Positions 1 through 8,839 are shown, counted from the stretch's first letter. The stretch: DNA of 64,000 nucleotides from Salinibacterium sp. NG253 (GCF_015864945.1 NZ_JADYWF010000002.1:62001-126000); one strand, 5' to 3'. A program made the numbers and translations. Notes: generated by a model from the sequence alone, not told the origin.

Positions 1-670
1 GGCGACGGATGTGCACGTCGATGGTGCGTTCGTTGGGAGCTTCGTCGTCTTCCGCTGACCACAGCGTGGAGATGAGCTGCGCGCGGTCGATGGTCTGTGA
101 TTCGCGCAGGATGAGGAACTGCAGTAGTTCGAACTCTTTGTAGGTGAGGGCTGCGGGCGCGTCATCGATGAGCACGCGCTTGCGGGAGAGGTCAACGACC
201 ACACCGCTCGCGGGCTTCTCTTCTGGCTCTTCAACCTGGCGGTGCTTGGCGAGAGCAGAAGGGTCCTGCAGGGCGAGGCGCACGACGTCGACGTCGCGTC
301 CACCAGCGCCCACGGGGGCGAGGGCAACGGCGGCGTGAGTTTCGGCGTTCGGTACGAGCTGCTGCGTGAGGAGCTTGAGCTGTTCGACGATCGCGCTGAG
401 GTCGGTGCCAGCGGCGGCAGCCTTGAGCTCGTCGATGCCGACGTAGAGCACGAAGCCACGAGCTTCGGTTCCCTGCGGAACAGCGCGCAAGTGCGGTGCG
501 TCAGCGGCTGGCGCGGCGGGTGCCGGTGTCGGCGTAGCGGGGCGCACGGTGCGAGCGGGCTGCACGGCAATCGACAGGTCGCGGGCCGGCGGAGTGTAGG
601 TCGGTGCCAACGCGGGAGCCGCGGAAGCGAAAGAGGTGCGAGTGGTGCGTTCGATTGTTGCAAGTGACAT
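1..670 (-). CDS. Winged-helix DNA-binding protein, C-terminus cut by window edge
   Basis: Reading in from the left edge there is an open frame of 223 residues starting at ATG 670, with AAGGA about 11 nt upstream. Residues 1-60 are Ala/Pro-rich and look disordered. Residues about 70-108 form a small hydrophobic/helical stretch. From about residue 155 there is an OmpR/PhoB-type winged helix: strands around VVVDLSRKRVLID, a recognition region LTYKEFELLQFLI, then ERTIDVHIRR at the edge. There is no aspartate-pocket receiver domain, so this is not a standard response regulator. It probably regulates transcription without phosphorylation; its targets are unknown. The C-terminus lies outside the window. 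Confidence 0.85.
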   Translation of the reverse strand, partial: MSLATIERTTRTSFASAAPALAPTYTPPARDLSIAVQPARTVRPATPTPAPAAPAADAPHLRAVPQGTEARGFVLYVGIDELKAAAAGTDLSAIVEQLKLLTQQLVPNAETHAAVALAPVGAGGRDVDVVRLALQDPSALAKHRQVEEPEEKPASGVVVDLSRKRVLIDDAPAALTYKEFELLQFLILRESQTIDRAQLISTLWSAEDDEAPNERTIDVHIRR

Positions 671-1000
671 GGGTCCAGAAATCCTTGGAGAAGGGGTGAA
701 GGGCCTCTGATGATGAGGGTGTGATCCTTCGGAAAAAAATAGTGTGTCGAGCTAGATAGTCGCCGTTATGAGGACGAAGATCTGGGGGCATCCCATCTGG
801 TGAGAATGCCCGGCGCAGGTAGGCCGACTAGGCACACATTCGACAACACGAAACGTCGCTAGCCACCGCGGTGCTCGTAAGCATCGCGCTAGCGGTCCTG
901 GAAGCCACGAGGGCGGTCAGGTCGCGAGTTTGTACAGTCATGGTTGCAATGATGTTTCATGCAGCGCGCCCCTGTCAAGTTGCGCGCGACAATTGTGCTG
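671..1000. other. Intergenic region, 330 bp, no gene seen
   Basis: No coding frame with a convincing start or family signature. It contains the 5' leader of the winged-helix gene (minus strand), a CACCGCGGTG palindrome at 864-873, and a weak GCGCGC hairpin (964-969 with 982-987) just downstream of upp that might help end its transcript. A TTGACA box occurs on the minus strand within that hairpin loop, without a good -10 at the right distance. Confidence 0.5.
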
Positions 1001-1633
1001 CTAGACGAGACCGTACAGTCGGTCGCCAGCATCGCCGAGGCCGGGCACGATGTAGCCGTTCTCGTTGAGGCGTTCGTCGAGTGCGCCGAGCACGATCGTG
1101 ACGTTTTGGCCTTCCATGGCCTTTTCAACAGCGGCGAGACCTTCGGGGGCTCCTAGGATGCAGACGGCCGTGACATCCGTAGCACCGCGGTCGAGCAGGT
1201 ATTGGATGGCCGCAATGAGCGAGCCACCGGTGGCCAGCATGGGGTCGAGAACGAAGCACTGGCGGTTCGACAGGTCGTCGGGCAGGCGTTCAGCGTAGGT
1301 GTCGGGCTTCAGCGTTTCTTCGTTGCGCACCATGCCCAAGAATCCGACTTCAGCGGTCGGAACGAGTTTGACCATTCCTTCAAGCATTCCGAGCCCGGCG
1401 CGAAGAATCGGCACCACGAGCGGCTTGGGCGAGCTAATTGCCACACCCTTCGTCGCGGTAACGGGGGTCTCAATGTCGACCTCTTCAACGCGCACCGAAC
1501 GGGTCGCTTCGTACGCCAAAAGCGTGACTAGCTCTTCCGTCAACGCCCGAAAAGTGGGGGCGGCGGTGTTCTTGTCGCGCAGCACGGTGAGCTTGTGCGT
1601 GATGAGCGGGTGGTCGGCAACGTGAACTCGCAT
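1001..1633 (-). CDS. upp: Uracil phosphoribosyltransferase
   Basis: Makes UMP from uracil and PRPP in pyrimidine salvage (cytoplasm). The 210 residues match the usual UPRT length. The PRPP-binding loop is D130-PMLATGGS and the C-terminal uracil-binding segment is [16 protein letters not shown] (about 193-208). ATG 1633 has no Shine-Dalgarno. Instead TAGATT (1640-1645) lies 6 nt before it, as for a leaderless transcript. It is divergent from tadA, 43 bp away, so salvage and tRNA editing share an intergenic promoter region. Confidence 0.96.
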   Translation of the reverse strand: MRVHVADHPLITHKLTVLRDKNTAAPTFRALTEELVTLLAYEATRSVRVEEVDIETPVTATKGVAISSPKPLVVPILRAGLGMLEGMVKLVPTAEVGFLGMVRNEETLKPDTYAERLPDDLSNRQCFVLDPMLATGGSLIAAIQYLLDRGATDVTAVCILGAPEGLAAVEKAMEGQNVTIVLGALDERLNENGYIVPGLGDAGDRLYGLV

Positions 1634-1645
1634 AGGCTAAATCTA
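1634..1645 (-). promoter_or_regulatory. Leaderless -10 promoter of upp
   Basis: TAGATT at 1645-1640 (minus strand) is followed by 6 nt (TAGCCT) and then ATG 1633. No Shine-Dalgarno. Confidence 0.6.
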
Positions 1646-1676
1646 CTTGAGGTACGGACCACTTGGAGAACCGATC

Positions 1677-2129
1677 GTGACAAAGTTCGATCAATGGATG
1701 ACGCGGGCCATCGCTGAGGCCAAGCTCACGGCTGATTCTGCTGACGTTCCTGTCGCTGCTCTCGTCATTGATCAGAATGACAATCTCGTCTCCGTTGGGC
1801 GCAATGAGCGGGAGCTCACGGGCGACCCCACGGCGCACGCCGAGGTTGTGGCAATCCGAGCAGCGGCCGCGGCCACCGGTTCGTGGCGCCTCGACGAGAT
1901 GACTCTCGTGGTCACCCTTGAGCCGTGCACGATGTGTGCTGGCGCGATTCTTCAGGCCCGCATCCCGCGCGTGGTGTTTGGGGCGTGGGACGAAAAAGCC
2001 GGCGCATCAGGCAGCGTTAATGATTTGCTGCGTGACCGCCGGCTTCCGCACAAGGTCGAGGTTATTGCGGGCATCCAAGAGACTGAATGCGCTGCGCTGC
2101 TGACTGACTTTTTCGAAGCCCGACGCTAG
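1677..2129 (+). CDS. tadA: tRNA-specific adenosine deaminase
   Basis: Converts A34 to inosine in tRNA-Arg(ACG). The 150-residue protein has the cytidine-deaminase zinc site: H54-A-E56 (HAEVVAIRA) and P83-C84-TM-C87 (PCTMCAGAI), followed by the usual C-terminal helix. An in-frame ATG exists at 1647, but GTG 1677 is preferred: GGAG (1665-1668) sits 8 nt before it, the N-terminus MTKFDQWM fits the family, and the upstream stretch would overlap the promoter region. Nucleoside deaminases of guanine type are similar, but the length and PCTMCAGAI favour TadA. Confidence 0.9.
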   Translation: MTKFDQWMTRAIAEAKLTADSADVPVAALVIDQNDNLVSVGRNERELTGDPTAHAEVVAIRAAAAATGSWRLDEMTLVVTLEPCTMCAGAILQARIPRVVFGAWDEKAGASGSVNDLLRDRRLPHKVEVIAGIQETECAALLTDFFEARR

Positions 2130-2144
2130 CCCGCTAGGCCTGGC

Positions 2145-2528
2145 TTAGTGCCAGAGCACCGCAACGAACACGTTGATGAGCGCGCCCATGCCCGCAAGGT
2201 GCAGGAACGGCAGGGTGGCTTTCTTTTCGCTGGTGCCCGCGCTGAGGGCCTTGGCCTGGCGTGAGCGCGCGATCATGACGGCGACGAGCACAACGATCGC
2301 GAAGATCAGCTTCACGGCGATCTTGGCGTTGTTGACGTCTTCGTCGTTCATCTGCACGAGGCCAACAAGGATGAGTCCGGTGACGAGCTGCGTGATGGCA
2401 CCGATCAGCATCGTGCCGAGTTCGAAGCCTTCTTTGCGGCGCAGCTGAAGAGCGAATGATCCGATGATGAGCGCAAGCCCCAGAATGTGCAGCGCGAGCA
2501 CGGTGTGAATGATTGGTTCGAAGTTCAT
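2145..2528 (-). CDS. Small four-helix membrane protein
   Basis: A 127-residue protein with about four hydrophobic helices (roughly 6-27, 37-58, 70-88, 106-125), no signal peptide, and a short basic loop RSRQAKALS. No family function is recognised. AAGGAA lies about 9 nt before the ATG. The gene follows the cation diffusion facilitator by only 17 bp on the same strand, so the two are likely co-transcribed, and a role connected to that transporter is possible but unproven. Confidence 0.75.
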   Translation of the reverse strand: MNFEPIIHTVLALHILGLALIIGSFALQLRRKEGFELGTMLIGAITQLVTGLILVGLVQMNDEDVNNAKIAVKLIFAIVVLVAVMIARSRQAKALSAGTSEKKATLPFLHLAGMGALINVFVAVLWH

Positions 2529-2545
2529 GGTTTCGGGTTCCTTCG

Positions 2546-3508
2546 TTAATCGTTGCCCACGATGACAATGGCATCAGTGGGTGGTGCAGCTTCGGGCGGG
2601 CGACGGTAGACATCAGGCTCGATATAGATGACGCGGGCCATCGGCTCTGCCTCACGAATCTCTCGTTCGACACTATCGATACTGGCGGCCACGTCGCTCA
2701 GTCGCGTTTGCGCTCCGAAGTCGATCTTGGCCGCAACCATGAGTTCTTCTGGCCCGAGGTAGAGCGTCTTCATGTGGATGAGCGAGCGAACGTCGGGGTG
2801 GGCGTTGATGGTGTCGCGAATGAGGTTGCGCTGCTTCGTGGTTGCACCTTCGCCGACGAGCAGGCTCTTCGTTTCGATGCCGAGAACGACAGCGACCAAA
2901 ATGAGCAGGATACCGATGGCGATCGTGCCGATGGCATCCCACATTGAGTCGCCAGTAGCGATCGTCAGACCGACACCGAAGAGGGCGAGAACGAGACCGA
3001 GCAGAGCAGCGACGTCTTCGAGCAGCACGACGGGCAGTTCGGGGGCTTTGGCGTGGCGCACGAAGGCAATCCAGCTCTGCTTGCCCCTCACGAGGTTCGA
3101 CTCTTTTACCGCGGTGCGCAGCGAGAAACCTTCCAGCACGATGGCAATCAACAGCACCGTGATCGGCAACCACGCTTGCTCGAGAGGGTGCGGGTCTTGC
3201 AGCTTGTTGATGCCCTCGTAGAGCGAGAACACGCCACCGACCGAGAACAGAATGATCGAAACGACAAAGGCGTACACGTAGCGCTCGCGACCGTAGCCGA
3301 ACGGATGCTCGGCATCCGCCTGCTTCTTCGCCTTCTTGCCGCCGAGCAAGAGCAACGCCTGATTGCTGGTGTCCGCTACCGAGTGCACGCTCTCAGCGAG
3401 CATCGCACTGGACCCCGAAATCAGAAACGCAATGAATTTGGTGACAGCGATTCCACCGTTCGCCACCATTGCAGCGATGATTGCCTTAGTTCCGCCTGAC
3501 GCGCTCAT
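2546..3508 (-). CDS. Cation diffusion facilitator family transporter
   Basis: An inner-membrane divalent cation/proton antiporter of the CDF family (320 aa, about six transmembrane segments plus a cytoplasmic ferredoxin-like C-terminal domain from about residue 215). Helix 2 carries H42-SVA-D46 (HxxxD), part of the metal site. The matching helix 5 site reads LLEDVAALLG, with Glu rather than His, as in the SLC30A9-like branch, so zinc is plausible but the metal is uncertain. The start has a -10 at 7 nt and no Shine-Dalgarno. It is divergent from proC and shares a palindromic promoter with it. Confidence 0.9.
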   Translation of the reverse strand: MSASGGTKAIIAAMVANGGIAVTKFIAFLISGSSAMLAESVHSVADTSNQALLLLGGKKAKKQADAEHPFGYGRERYVYAFVVSIILFSVGGVFSLYEGINKLQDPHPLEQAWLPITVLLIAIVLEGFSLRTAVKESNLVRGKQSWIAFVRHAKAPELPVVLLEDVAALLGLVLALFGVGLTIATGDSMWDAIGTIAIGILLILVAVVLGIETKSLLVGEGATTKQRNLIRDTINAHPDVRSLIHMKTLYLGPEELMVAAKIDFGAQTRLSDVAASIDSVEREIREAEPMARVIYIEPDVYRRPPEAAPPTDAIVIVGND

Positions 3509-3515
3509 GGCATCA

Positions 3516-3525
3516 ATCCTAGGAT
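3516..3525. promoter_or_regulatory. Palindromic bidirectional -10 for CDF transporter and proC
   Basis: ATCCTAGGAT is a perfect 10-bp palindrome. On the minus strand TAGGAT (3521-3516) is 7 nt before ATG 3508. On the plus strand TAGGAT (3520-3525) is 6 nt before GTG 3532. Both genes lie in the leaderless arrangement, so two polymerases would compete for one site. Confidence 0.65.
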
Positions 3526-3531
3526 GTTCAC

Positions 3532-4359
3532 GTGACTACTTCTCTTCCTAGCATTGCAATTGTCGGCGCCGGATCAATGGGGGGTGCCATCCTGCAGGGT
3601 TTGCTTGACCCCTCGGTGACTGTAAGCGGGGGCATCCGCGTCACAAATCGCACCGAAGCTAAGGCTGCTGTGGTGCGTTCTGAGGGCGTGGAGTCCTTTG
3701 CGCTGGAGAATACTCCTGATGGCAATGCGCGCGCTGTGAAGGGGGCAAAGGTCGTGATGCTGGGCGTCAAGCCCGCCATGATCCCCGACACCCTTACCGC
3801 CCTCGCCCCATTCTTGGAACCCGATGCGATCATCATCAGCGTTGCTGCGGGTGTGACAACCGCGCGCATGGAGGGCATCGTCGACAACGTTGTGTTGCGT
3901 GCCATGCCCAACACTCCCGCTATCGTCGGCAAGGCCGTAACCGGACTCAGCGCCGGGTCGCGCGCCACCGCGGATGACCTCGCGCTCGGCCGCGCCGTGT
4001 TTGAGACGGTCGGCACCGTCGTCGAAACGCCGGAATCGCAGATTGATGCGCTCAGCACCATCTCGGGTTCCGGCCCGGCCTACGTGTTCTTGATCCTCGA
4101 GGAGTTTGCTCGCACTGCGGTCGACATGGGCTTCACGCCCGAGCAGGCACTGACCTTGGTGGCGGGAACGTTCGAAGGATCGCTCGCCCTGCTGGCGTCA
4201 TCCGATAGTTCACCGGCGCAACTGCGTAAGCAGGTTACGAGCCCCAAGGGCACGACCGAGCGTGCGGTTGAACAGCTGCAGGGTGCCGATCTGAAGACGA
4301 TTTTCGACAAGGCGACCGCTGCGGCGCTCGCCCGGGCCACGGAGCTCGCTGCGGGCTAA
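3532..4359 (+). CDS. proC: Pyrroline-5-carboxylate reductase
   Basis: Last step of proline synthesis, reducing pyrroline-5-carboxylate with NAD(P)H. 275 aa, normal length. The N-terminal Rossmann motif is IVGAGSMGGAI (about 9-19). The C-terminal dimerisation/substrate domain carries STISGSGPAYVF (about 167-178) and the SPKGTT loop. GTG 3532 is supported by TAGGAT 6 nt upstream. It stands alone between the divergent CDF gene and the convergent sugar ABC operon. Confidence 0.95.
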   Translation: MTTSLPSIAIVGAGSMGGAILQGLLDPSVTVSGGIRVTNRTEAKAAVVRSEGVESFALENTPDGNARAVKGAKVVMLGVKPAMIPDTLTALAPFLEPDAIIISVAAGVTTARMEGIVDNVVLRAMPNTPAIVGKAVTGLSAGSRATADDLALGRAVFETVGTVVETPESQIDALSTISGSGPAYVFLILEEFARTAVDMGFTPEQALTLVAGTFEGSLALLASSDSSPAQLRKQVTSPKGTTERAVEQLQGADLKTIFDKATAAALARATELAAG

Positions 4360-4380
4360 TCGCTCTCACCTGTTCGCGCC

Positions 4381-4431
4381 GGGCCATTCGCGCGGCCCCA
4401 TCCGTGCCGCCTCGCGCATGCGGCTGCGCGA
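4381..4431. terminator. Hairpins between convergent proC and xylose-type permease
   Basis: Two small inverted repeats: GGGCC/GGCCC (4381-4385 with 4394-4398) and TCGCGCA/TGCGCGA (4412-4418 with 4425-4431). No T-run follows, so an intrinsic terminator role is only suggested by their position between convergent 3' ends. Confidence 0.3.
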
Positions 4432-4437
4432 CCGCCT

Positions 4438-5685
4438 TTAGAAGCGGCCGTGCAGTGCGCGCGAACGACGAGACATCGAGTCGATGATCACGGCGAGCAG
4501 CAACACTGCTCCCGTGACCATGTAGCGCACCGAGGAGTCAAGGCTCAGCAGCGTGAGGCCGCTTGAGATCGACTGAATGACGACAATGCCGAGCAGTGCA
4601 GACCAGGCGCTTCCGCGACCGCCAAAGAGGCTTGCTCCGCCGATGACGGCTGCCGCAATGGCGGTGAGGTTGGTGTCGCCTCCGCCGCTGCTCTGGTTCG
4701 CGGCCGCAAGCCGGGATGCGGCCAAGACACCACCAAGAGTGGCGAGCATTGCGCTCACCATAAACACCGAAATGTAGACACGATCAACGCGGATGCCGGC
4801 ACGCCGGGCTGCTTCAACATTGCCGCCGATGGCATAGATCGAGCGCCCCCAACGCGTGCGCTTGAGCGCAAAGTTGACGGCCATCACGAGCACGACAAAG
4901 AGCAGGAACATGAGGCCGATGCCGCGGTCGGTGTTGAGGTACCAGGTTCCCAACAGGAGCGCGACGAGCATGAGCCCGCCGCGAAGCAGGATCGCGGTGC
5001 GCGATTCGGGCAGCAGGCCAGCGCGGATGCGGCGGTTGGCCAACGACAGATGGCCACCAACATAGGCGAGGGTTGCCAGCCCGACGAGCACGTAGGAGAG
5101 CCACGCAGGCAAAAACATGAGCTGGGCGAACTGCACGATCCATGAATCAAACGGAATATTGATCGAGCCGAGCTTGCCAAGCACCCACAGCTGGAGCCCA
5201 AGCACGCCGAGCAGGCCCGCGAGGGTGATGACGAAGCTGGGAACCCCGAAGCGGGTCAGCAAGAACCCGTAGAACCATCCGAAGAGTGCACCAGCGGCGA
5301 GCGCGGCGAGGATGGCGAACGGCAGCGGCCAGTTCAGCTGTGTAAACGTGACCGCCAGAATCGCGGCCGCGAGTCCCGAGAGCGACCCGACCGAGAGGTC
5401 GATTTGGGCGAGCAGCAATACGAGCACTACACCGAGCGCGATCGTGCCGAGCGCGGCGGACTGCATCGCGAGGTTCACGAGGTTGGCGCTCGACAAGAAG
5501 GTGGGGTTCAAGATCTGGAAGACGGTCCAGATGAGGGCAAGACCCACGACAACGGGAATCGCCCCGAGGTCGCCGCCTCGCACGCGTGACCGAAACCCGG
5601 CCCAGGATTCTGCGATTCCTGAGGCTGGCGGAAGTTCGACAGCGGGGGTGTTGTTCGTGGGCGGTTGCGTGTCGGAGGCGCTCAT
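4438..5685 (-). CDS. xylH: Sugar ABC transporter permease, XylH-like
   Basis: Membrane subunit of a CUT2-type (xylose/ribose) importer. 415 aa, about ten hydrophobic helices, with the family signatures AQIDLSVGSLSGLAA (about 117-131) and AVIGGASLFGGRGS (about 350-363). The size, about 400 residues rather than the 320 of RbsC, resembles XylH. The start overlaps the stop of the ATPase gene (ATGA), indicating translational coupling. It is the last gene of a ROK regulator-binding protein-ATPase-permease operon. The actual pentose substrate is inferred. Confidence 0.85.
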   Translation of the reverse strand: MSASDTQPPTNNTPAVELPPASGIAESWAGFRSRVRGGDLGAIPVVVGLALIWTVFQILNPTFLSSANLVNLAMQSAALGTIALGVVLVLLLAQIDLSVGSLSGLAAAILAVTFTQLNWPLPFAILAALAAGALFGWFYGFLLTRFGVPSFVITLAGLLGVLGLQLWVLGKLGSINIPFDSWIVQFAQLMFLPAWLSYVLVGLATLAYVGGHLSLANRRIRAGLLPESRTAILLRGGLMLVALLLGTWYLNTDRGIGLMFLLFVVLVMAVNFALKRTRWGRSIYAIGGNVEAARRAGIRVDRVYISVFMVSAMLATLGGVLAASRLAAANQSSGGGDTNLTAIAAAVIGGASLFGGRGSAWSALLGIVVIQSISSGLTLLSLDSSVRYMVTGAVLLLAVIIDSMSRRSRALHGRF

Positions 5686-6506
5686 GAGCTGAGTCCTTCC
5701 TTGATGCGGGTGAAGGTCGCGCCGGTGAGGCCAGCGCGCCGGCTCACCGCGTTATCCGTTGCGCCCGTAATCGCCGCGATGATGTCTTCGTAGGTCACGT
5801 CGGCCACCGCAAAGTCACCGTTATTGCGTCCAAGACGCAGCACGACAACGCGGTCAGCCACGGCCTGCACGTCAGCCATGTTGTGGCTCACTAAGACGAT
5901 GCCGTGACCGCGCTCGCGGAGGTGCTCAATAAGGTTCAGCACCTCAGCGGTCTGAGCGACGCCGAGGGCGGCGGTGGGCTCATCCAACACCACAATCGAC
6001 GGATTGCCGATGAGCGAACGCGCAATGGCAACGGTCTGGCGTTGCCCGCCCGAGAGCCCCGCAACGGGAGTGCGCACGGACGGAATCTTGGCCGACAGCT
6101 GCCGCAAGAGCGCCCAGGTCTGCTGCTCCATCTCGACCTCGTCGAGCGCTCGAGTTCCCAGCTCCCGGCCCAAGAACAGGTTCGACACCACGTCGAGGTT
6201 GTCGCACAGCGCCAAATCCTGAAAGACCGTTGCGATACCGAGATCGCGGGCATCCGTCGGGTTCGACAATGACACTTCGTCACCGCGATAGGTAATAGTG
6301 CCCGAAGTGGCCGGATGCACGCCCGCGAGTACCTTCACGAGTGTCGACTTTCCCGCACCGTTGTCGCCGACGATCGCCACGACCTCGCCGGGATAAATGT
6401 CGAGCGACACATTGCTCAGCGCCTCGATCGCGCCGAACTGCTTGCTGATTCCCCGCAGCGAAAGGATCGGCTCATCGTCTGAGGTGGCCGGAGTGACATC
6501 AGTCAT
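5682..6506 (-). CDS. xylG: Sugar ABC transporter ATPase, single domain
   Basis: Drives import with the XylH-like permease. 274 aa with one complete ABC cassette: Walker A GDNGAGKST, signature LSGGQRQT, Walker B IVVLDEPTAALG, and H-loop VSHN. CUT2 transporters such as E. coli XylG normally carry two fused cassettes of about 500 aa. Here there is one, as in the FrcA/actinobacterial type, so it must work as a homodimer. An earlier in-frame ATG exists at 6539, but ATG 6506 has AAGGAAGAG 7 nt before it. Confidence 0.88.
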   Translation of the reverse strand: MTDVTPATSDDEPILSLRGISKQFGAIEALSNVSLDIYPGEVVAIVGDNGAGKSTLVKVLAGVHPATSGTITYRGDEVSLSNPTDARDLGIATVFQDLALCDNLDVVSNLFLGRELGTRALDEVEMEQQTWALLRQLSAKIPSVRTPVAGLSGGQRQTVAIARSLIGNPSIVVLDEPTAALGVAQTAEVLNLIEHLRERGHGIVLVSHNMADVQAVADRVVVLRLGRNNGDFAVADVTYEDIIAAITGATDNAVSRRAGLTGATFTRIKEGLSS

Positions 6507-6545
6507 TGTGGCTCTCTTCCTTGAGTTCATTGACGTCAATACGCA

Positions 6546-7622
6546 TTACTGAATCCCCGCCGCCGCACACGCTTGGGCATATTCGGTCGTGCAAATTTGC
6601 TCAACGGCATAAAAACCATCAGCGACGACGGTCTCCATAATGTTGTCGATCGTCACGATTACGGGAGTGAGCAGCGTTGTCGGAACGCCGTTAGTTTCTT
6701 CGCTTTGCCCCACAAGTTGCTTGCCGTCGAGCAGCGCCACCGCGTGCGTCGCCGCGATCTCAGCTTCGCGCTTCAGATCCTTGTAGACGGTCATGTACTG
6801 GTCGCCACTCACGATGCGTTGGATGGCGGTGAGTTCGGCATCCTGACCAGTGACGGGAGGCAACGGGGTCACCCCGCCAGCCTTGAGCGCAGCGATCGCA
6901 CCCCCGGCCGTTGCGTCGTTGGCGGCATAGACGCCGATGAGGCTGTCGCCGAACTGGGTGACCTGGCTCGCCATCCACTCCTGGGCTTTGTCTGGGCTCC
7001 AGTCGGGAGTGTCGAATTCGGCGACGACGGTATAGGCGCTGCCATCGATCACGCTGTGCGCGCCCTTCTTGAACAGGCGCGAATTGTTGTCGGTGGGGGA
7101 GCCGTTGATCATCACAATGTTGCCCTCGGAGTAACCCTCCTCGGCGAGGCGCTCGACGAGAGCTTTGCCCTGCAGCGCTCCGACCTTTTCGTTATCGAAC
7201 GACACCCAGAAGGCCAACTCGGGGCTGCCAATCAGGCGGTCGTACGAAATCACCGGAACCTTGTAGGACTGGGCCGTCGCCACGATTGTCACCGCCGCCG
7301 AAGAATCAACGGGGTCGAGCACGAGCACGCTAATGCCCTGAGCAAAAGCCGACTCCGCCTGCTGTTGCTGCTTCGCCGGGTCCTGATCGGCATTCGCATA
7401 AATCACGTCGCACTCGGGGCACAGCTCAGCAACTTTGGCCTCAAAGAACGGGCGATCGTAAGCCTCGTACCGCGCCGTCTTCGACTCCGGCAGCAGCAGC
7501 GCAATCGTGCGCGAACCATCGCTCGAAGCGCCGGGCGTCATCAAGGCGCAGCCACCCAGAGCGAGCACCGCCACAAGCGCAAGAGCGATCAGTCGCATCA
7601 TTCGCGCACGGACGGATGTCAC
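6546..7622 (-). CDS. xylF: Sugar-binding lipoprotein, XylF-like
   Basis: Extracytoplasmic solute receptor for the ABC importer. 358 aa with a lipoprotein signal: basic RARMMR, hydrophobic LIALALVAVLALG, then lipobox LGGC25. The body matches the periplasmic-binding type 1 fold seen in XylF (DQDPAKQQQQAES; VLVLDPVDSSAA; VISYDRLIG; GVYAANDATAGGAIAAL). GTG 7622 overlaps the ROK stop (GTGA), so it is coupled to the regulator. A 39-bp gap to the ATPase gene may allow uneven expression. Confidence 0.88.
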   Translation of the reverse strand: MTSVRARMMRLIALALVAVLALGGCALMTPGASSDGSRTIALLLPESKTARYEAYDRPFFEAKVAELCPECDVIYANADQDPAKQQQQAESAFAQGISVLVLDPVDSSAAVTIVATAQSYKVPVISYDRLIGSPELAFWVSFDNEKVGALQGKALVERLAEEGYSEGNIVMINGSPTDNNSRLFKKGAHSVIDGSAYTVVAEFDTPDWSPDKAQEWMASQVTQFGDSLIGVYAANDATAGGAIAALKAGGVTPLPPVTGQDAELTAIQRIVSGDQYMTVYKDLKREAEIAATHAVALLDGKQLVGQSEETNGVPTTLLTPVIVTIDNIMETVVADGFYAVEQICTTEYAQACAAAGIQ

Positions 7623-8827
7623 GAAGCCTCCGCCTCTGCAGGTTCAGCACTCAACGTGGCATCAGCACCAATCGTGAGCTGATCAATCGCAAAAGCGATC
7701 GACCCCAACAGTTCGCTGCGCGGCCCCAGCTGGCTCTGCACCAGATCGGCAGCCTGCCCAGACCCCACGATGACCGAACGCTCCATCGCGTGCCGCATCG
7801 GGCCCAATAAGAGTTCGCCCGCCTGCGAGAGCTCGCCGCCCACCGCAATGCGCTCCGGATCGAAGACGTTGCTGAGGTTGCCCGCGGCGATGCCGAGATG
7901 CCGTCCAGCGTCGGCAATGGCCCGGATGCACGCATTATCCCCAGCGATTGCGCGAACAACCACATCGTGAAGCTTGAGACCGCGACGGCCAGTGCGCACC
8001 GACTCAACGATGGCCTGACCACCGGCGAGAGTTTCGAGGCATCCACGATTGCCGCAACGGCAGAGCGCGCCATCTTCGTCGAGAACCATGTGACCGAATT
8101 CACCGGCTGTGCCGTGGTGGCCGCGGAACACTGCCCCGTTCAGGATGAGGCCCGCGCCAATGCCGTCGTCGATGCTGACATAGAGAGAGTTGGGCTTGCC
8201 GCGTAATGCGCCTGTGCGGTATTCGGCCAGCGCGCCCATGTTGGCGTTGTTGTCGACATACACCGGGCTATTGAGCCGGATGCCGAGAGACTCTGCGACG
8301 GGAACGCCGTCCCAGCCGCGCATGATTCCTGTGCGCGAAATGATGCCGGTTGACTGATCCATGGGCGCGGGCATCGCGAGGCCAACCGCCAGGATCTCGT
8401 CGTGAGTGGCGTCGACTGACTCGAGCATGTCGGTGATGAGTTGGGCGGCCCGGTTGAGTTCGTTGTCGGCGCGATGGTCTTTCGCGAGCGGCATGTGGTG
8501 CTCAGCGACGACAGTGTGCGCGACATCGGAAAGTGCAACGCGCATGTGGCGTTCGGAGAAGTGCACGCCGGCGACAAGGCCAAGCGCGCGGGCAAGCGTG
8601 ATCTGATGAGCGCGACGGCCACTGCGCGTGCTCATCGTGGTCGCGAGCACTCCGGCGGTGACGAGCTCTTTGACAATGTTGGAGACCGTGGCGGGCGAAA
8701 GCCCCGTTACCCCGGCCAACTCGATCTGTGTGAGGCCACCATGGTGCTTCACCGCGTCGACTATGCGAGCGCGGTTAGCTTCGCGGAGCGAAGTTTGCGA
8801 CCCCGGGGTCGCCCGTTTTTTGCTCAC
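7619..8827 (-). CDS. ROK family transcriptional regulator, XylR-like
   Basis: 402 aa. Residues 10-75 hold a MarR-like winged helix (LTQIELAGVTGLSPATVSNIVKEL). Residues 80-380 form a ROK kinase-like domain with the zinc motif C256-R-C258-GNRG-C263-LE and a sugar site GTAGEFGHM. Such proteins repress sugar operons until sugar binds. It heads the same operon as its presumed targets, so it probably controls its own synthesis. GTG 8827 has TATCTT 6 nt upstream and no Shine-Dalgarno. XylR is inferred from context; the sugar is not shown. Confidence 0.88.
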   Translation of the reverse strand: MSKKRATPGSQTSLREANRARIVDAVKHHGGLTQIELAGVTGLSPATVSNIVKELVTAGVLATTMSTRSGRRAHQITLARALGLVAGVHFSERHMRVALSDVAHTVVAEHHMPLAKDHRADNELNRAAQLITDMLESVDATHDEILAVGLAMPAPMDQSTGIISRTGIMRGWDGVPVAESLGIRLNSPVYVDNNANMGALAEYRTGALRGKPNSLYVSIDDGIGAGLILNGAVFRGHHGTAGEFGHMVLDEDGALCRCGNRGCLETLAGGQAIVESVRTGRRGLKLHDVVVRAIAGDNACIRAIADAGRHLGIAAGNLSNVFDPERIAVGGELSQAGELLLGPMRHAMERSVIVGSGQAADLVQSQLGPRSELLGSIAFAIDQLTIGADATLSAEPAEAEAS

Positions 8828-8839
8828 GGAATCAAGATA
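8828..8839 (-). promoter_or_regulatory. Leaderless -10 promoter of the ROK/xyl operon
   Basis: TATCTT (8839-8834, minus strand), then GATTCC, then GTG 8827. It would drive the whole four-gene operon. Confidence 0.6.

Noticed and set aside
1648-1660. CTAGACCACTTG-like sequence near the tadA start (GGACCACTTGGAG)
   Set aside because: Only 8-9 bp match and it overlaps the tadA ribosome site; treated as chance.
6573-7682. Long open frame antisense to the sugar-binding lipoprotein
   Set aside because: No family features, and His/Arg-rich composition typical of antisense frames in high-GC genes. The same applies to the long antisense frames at 14364-15431, 33216-34040 and 59624-60853.
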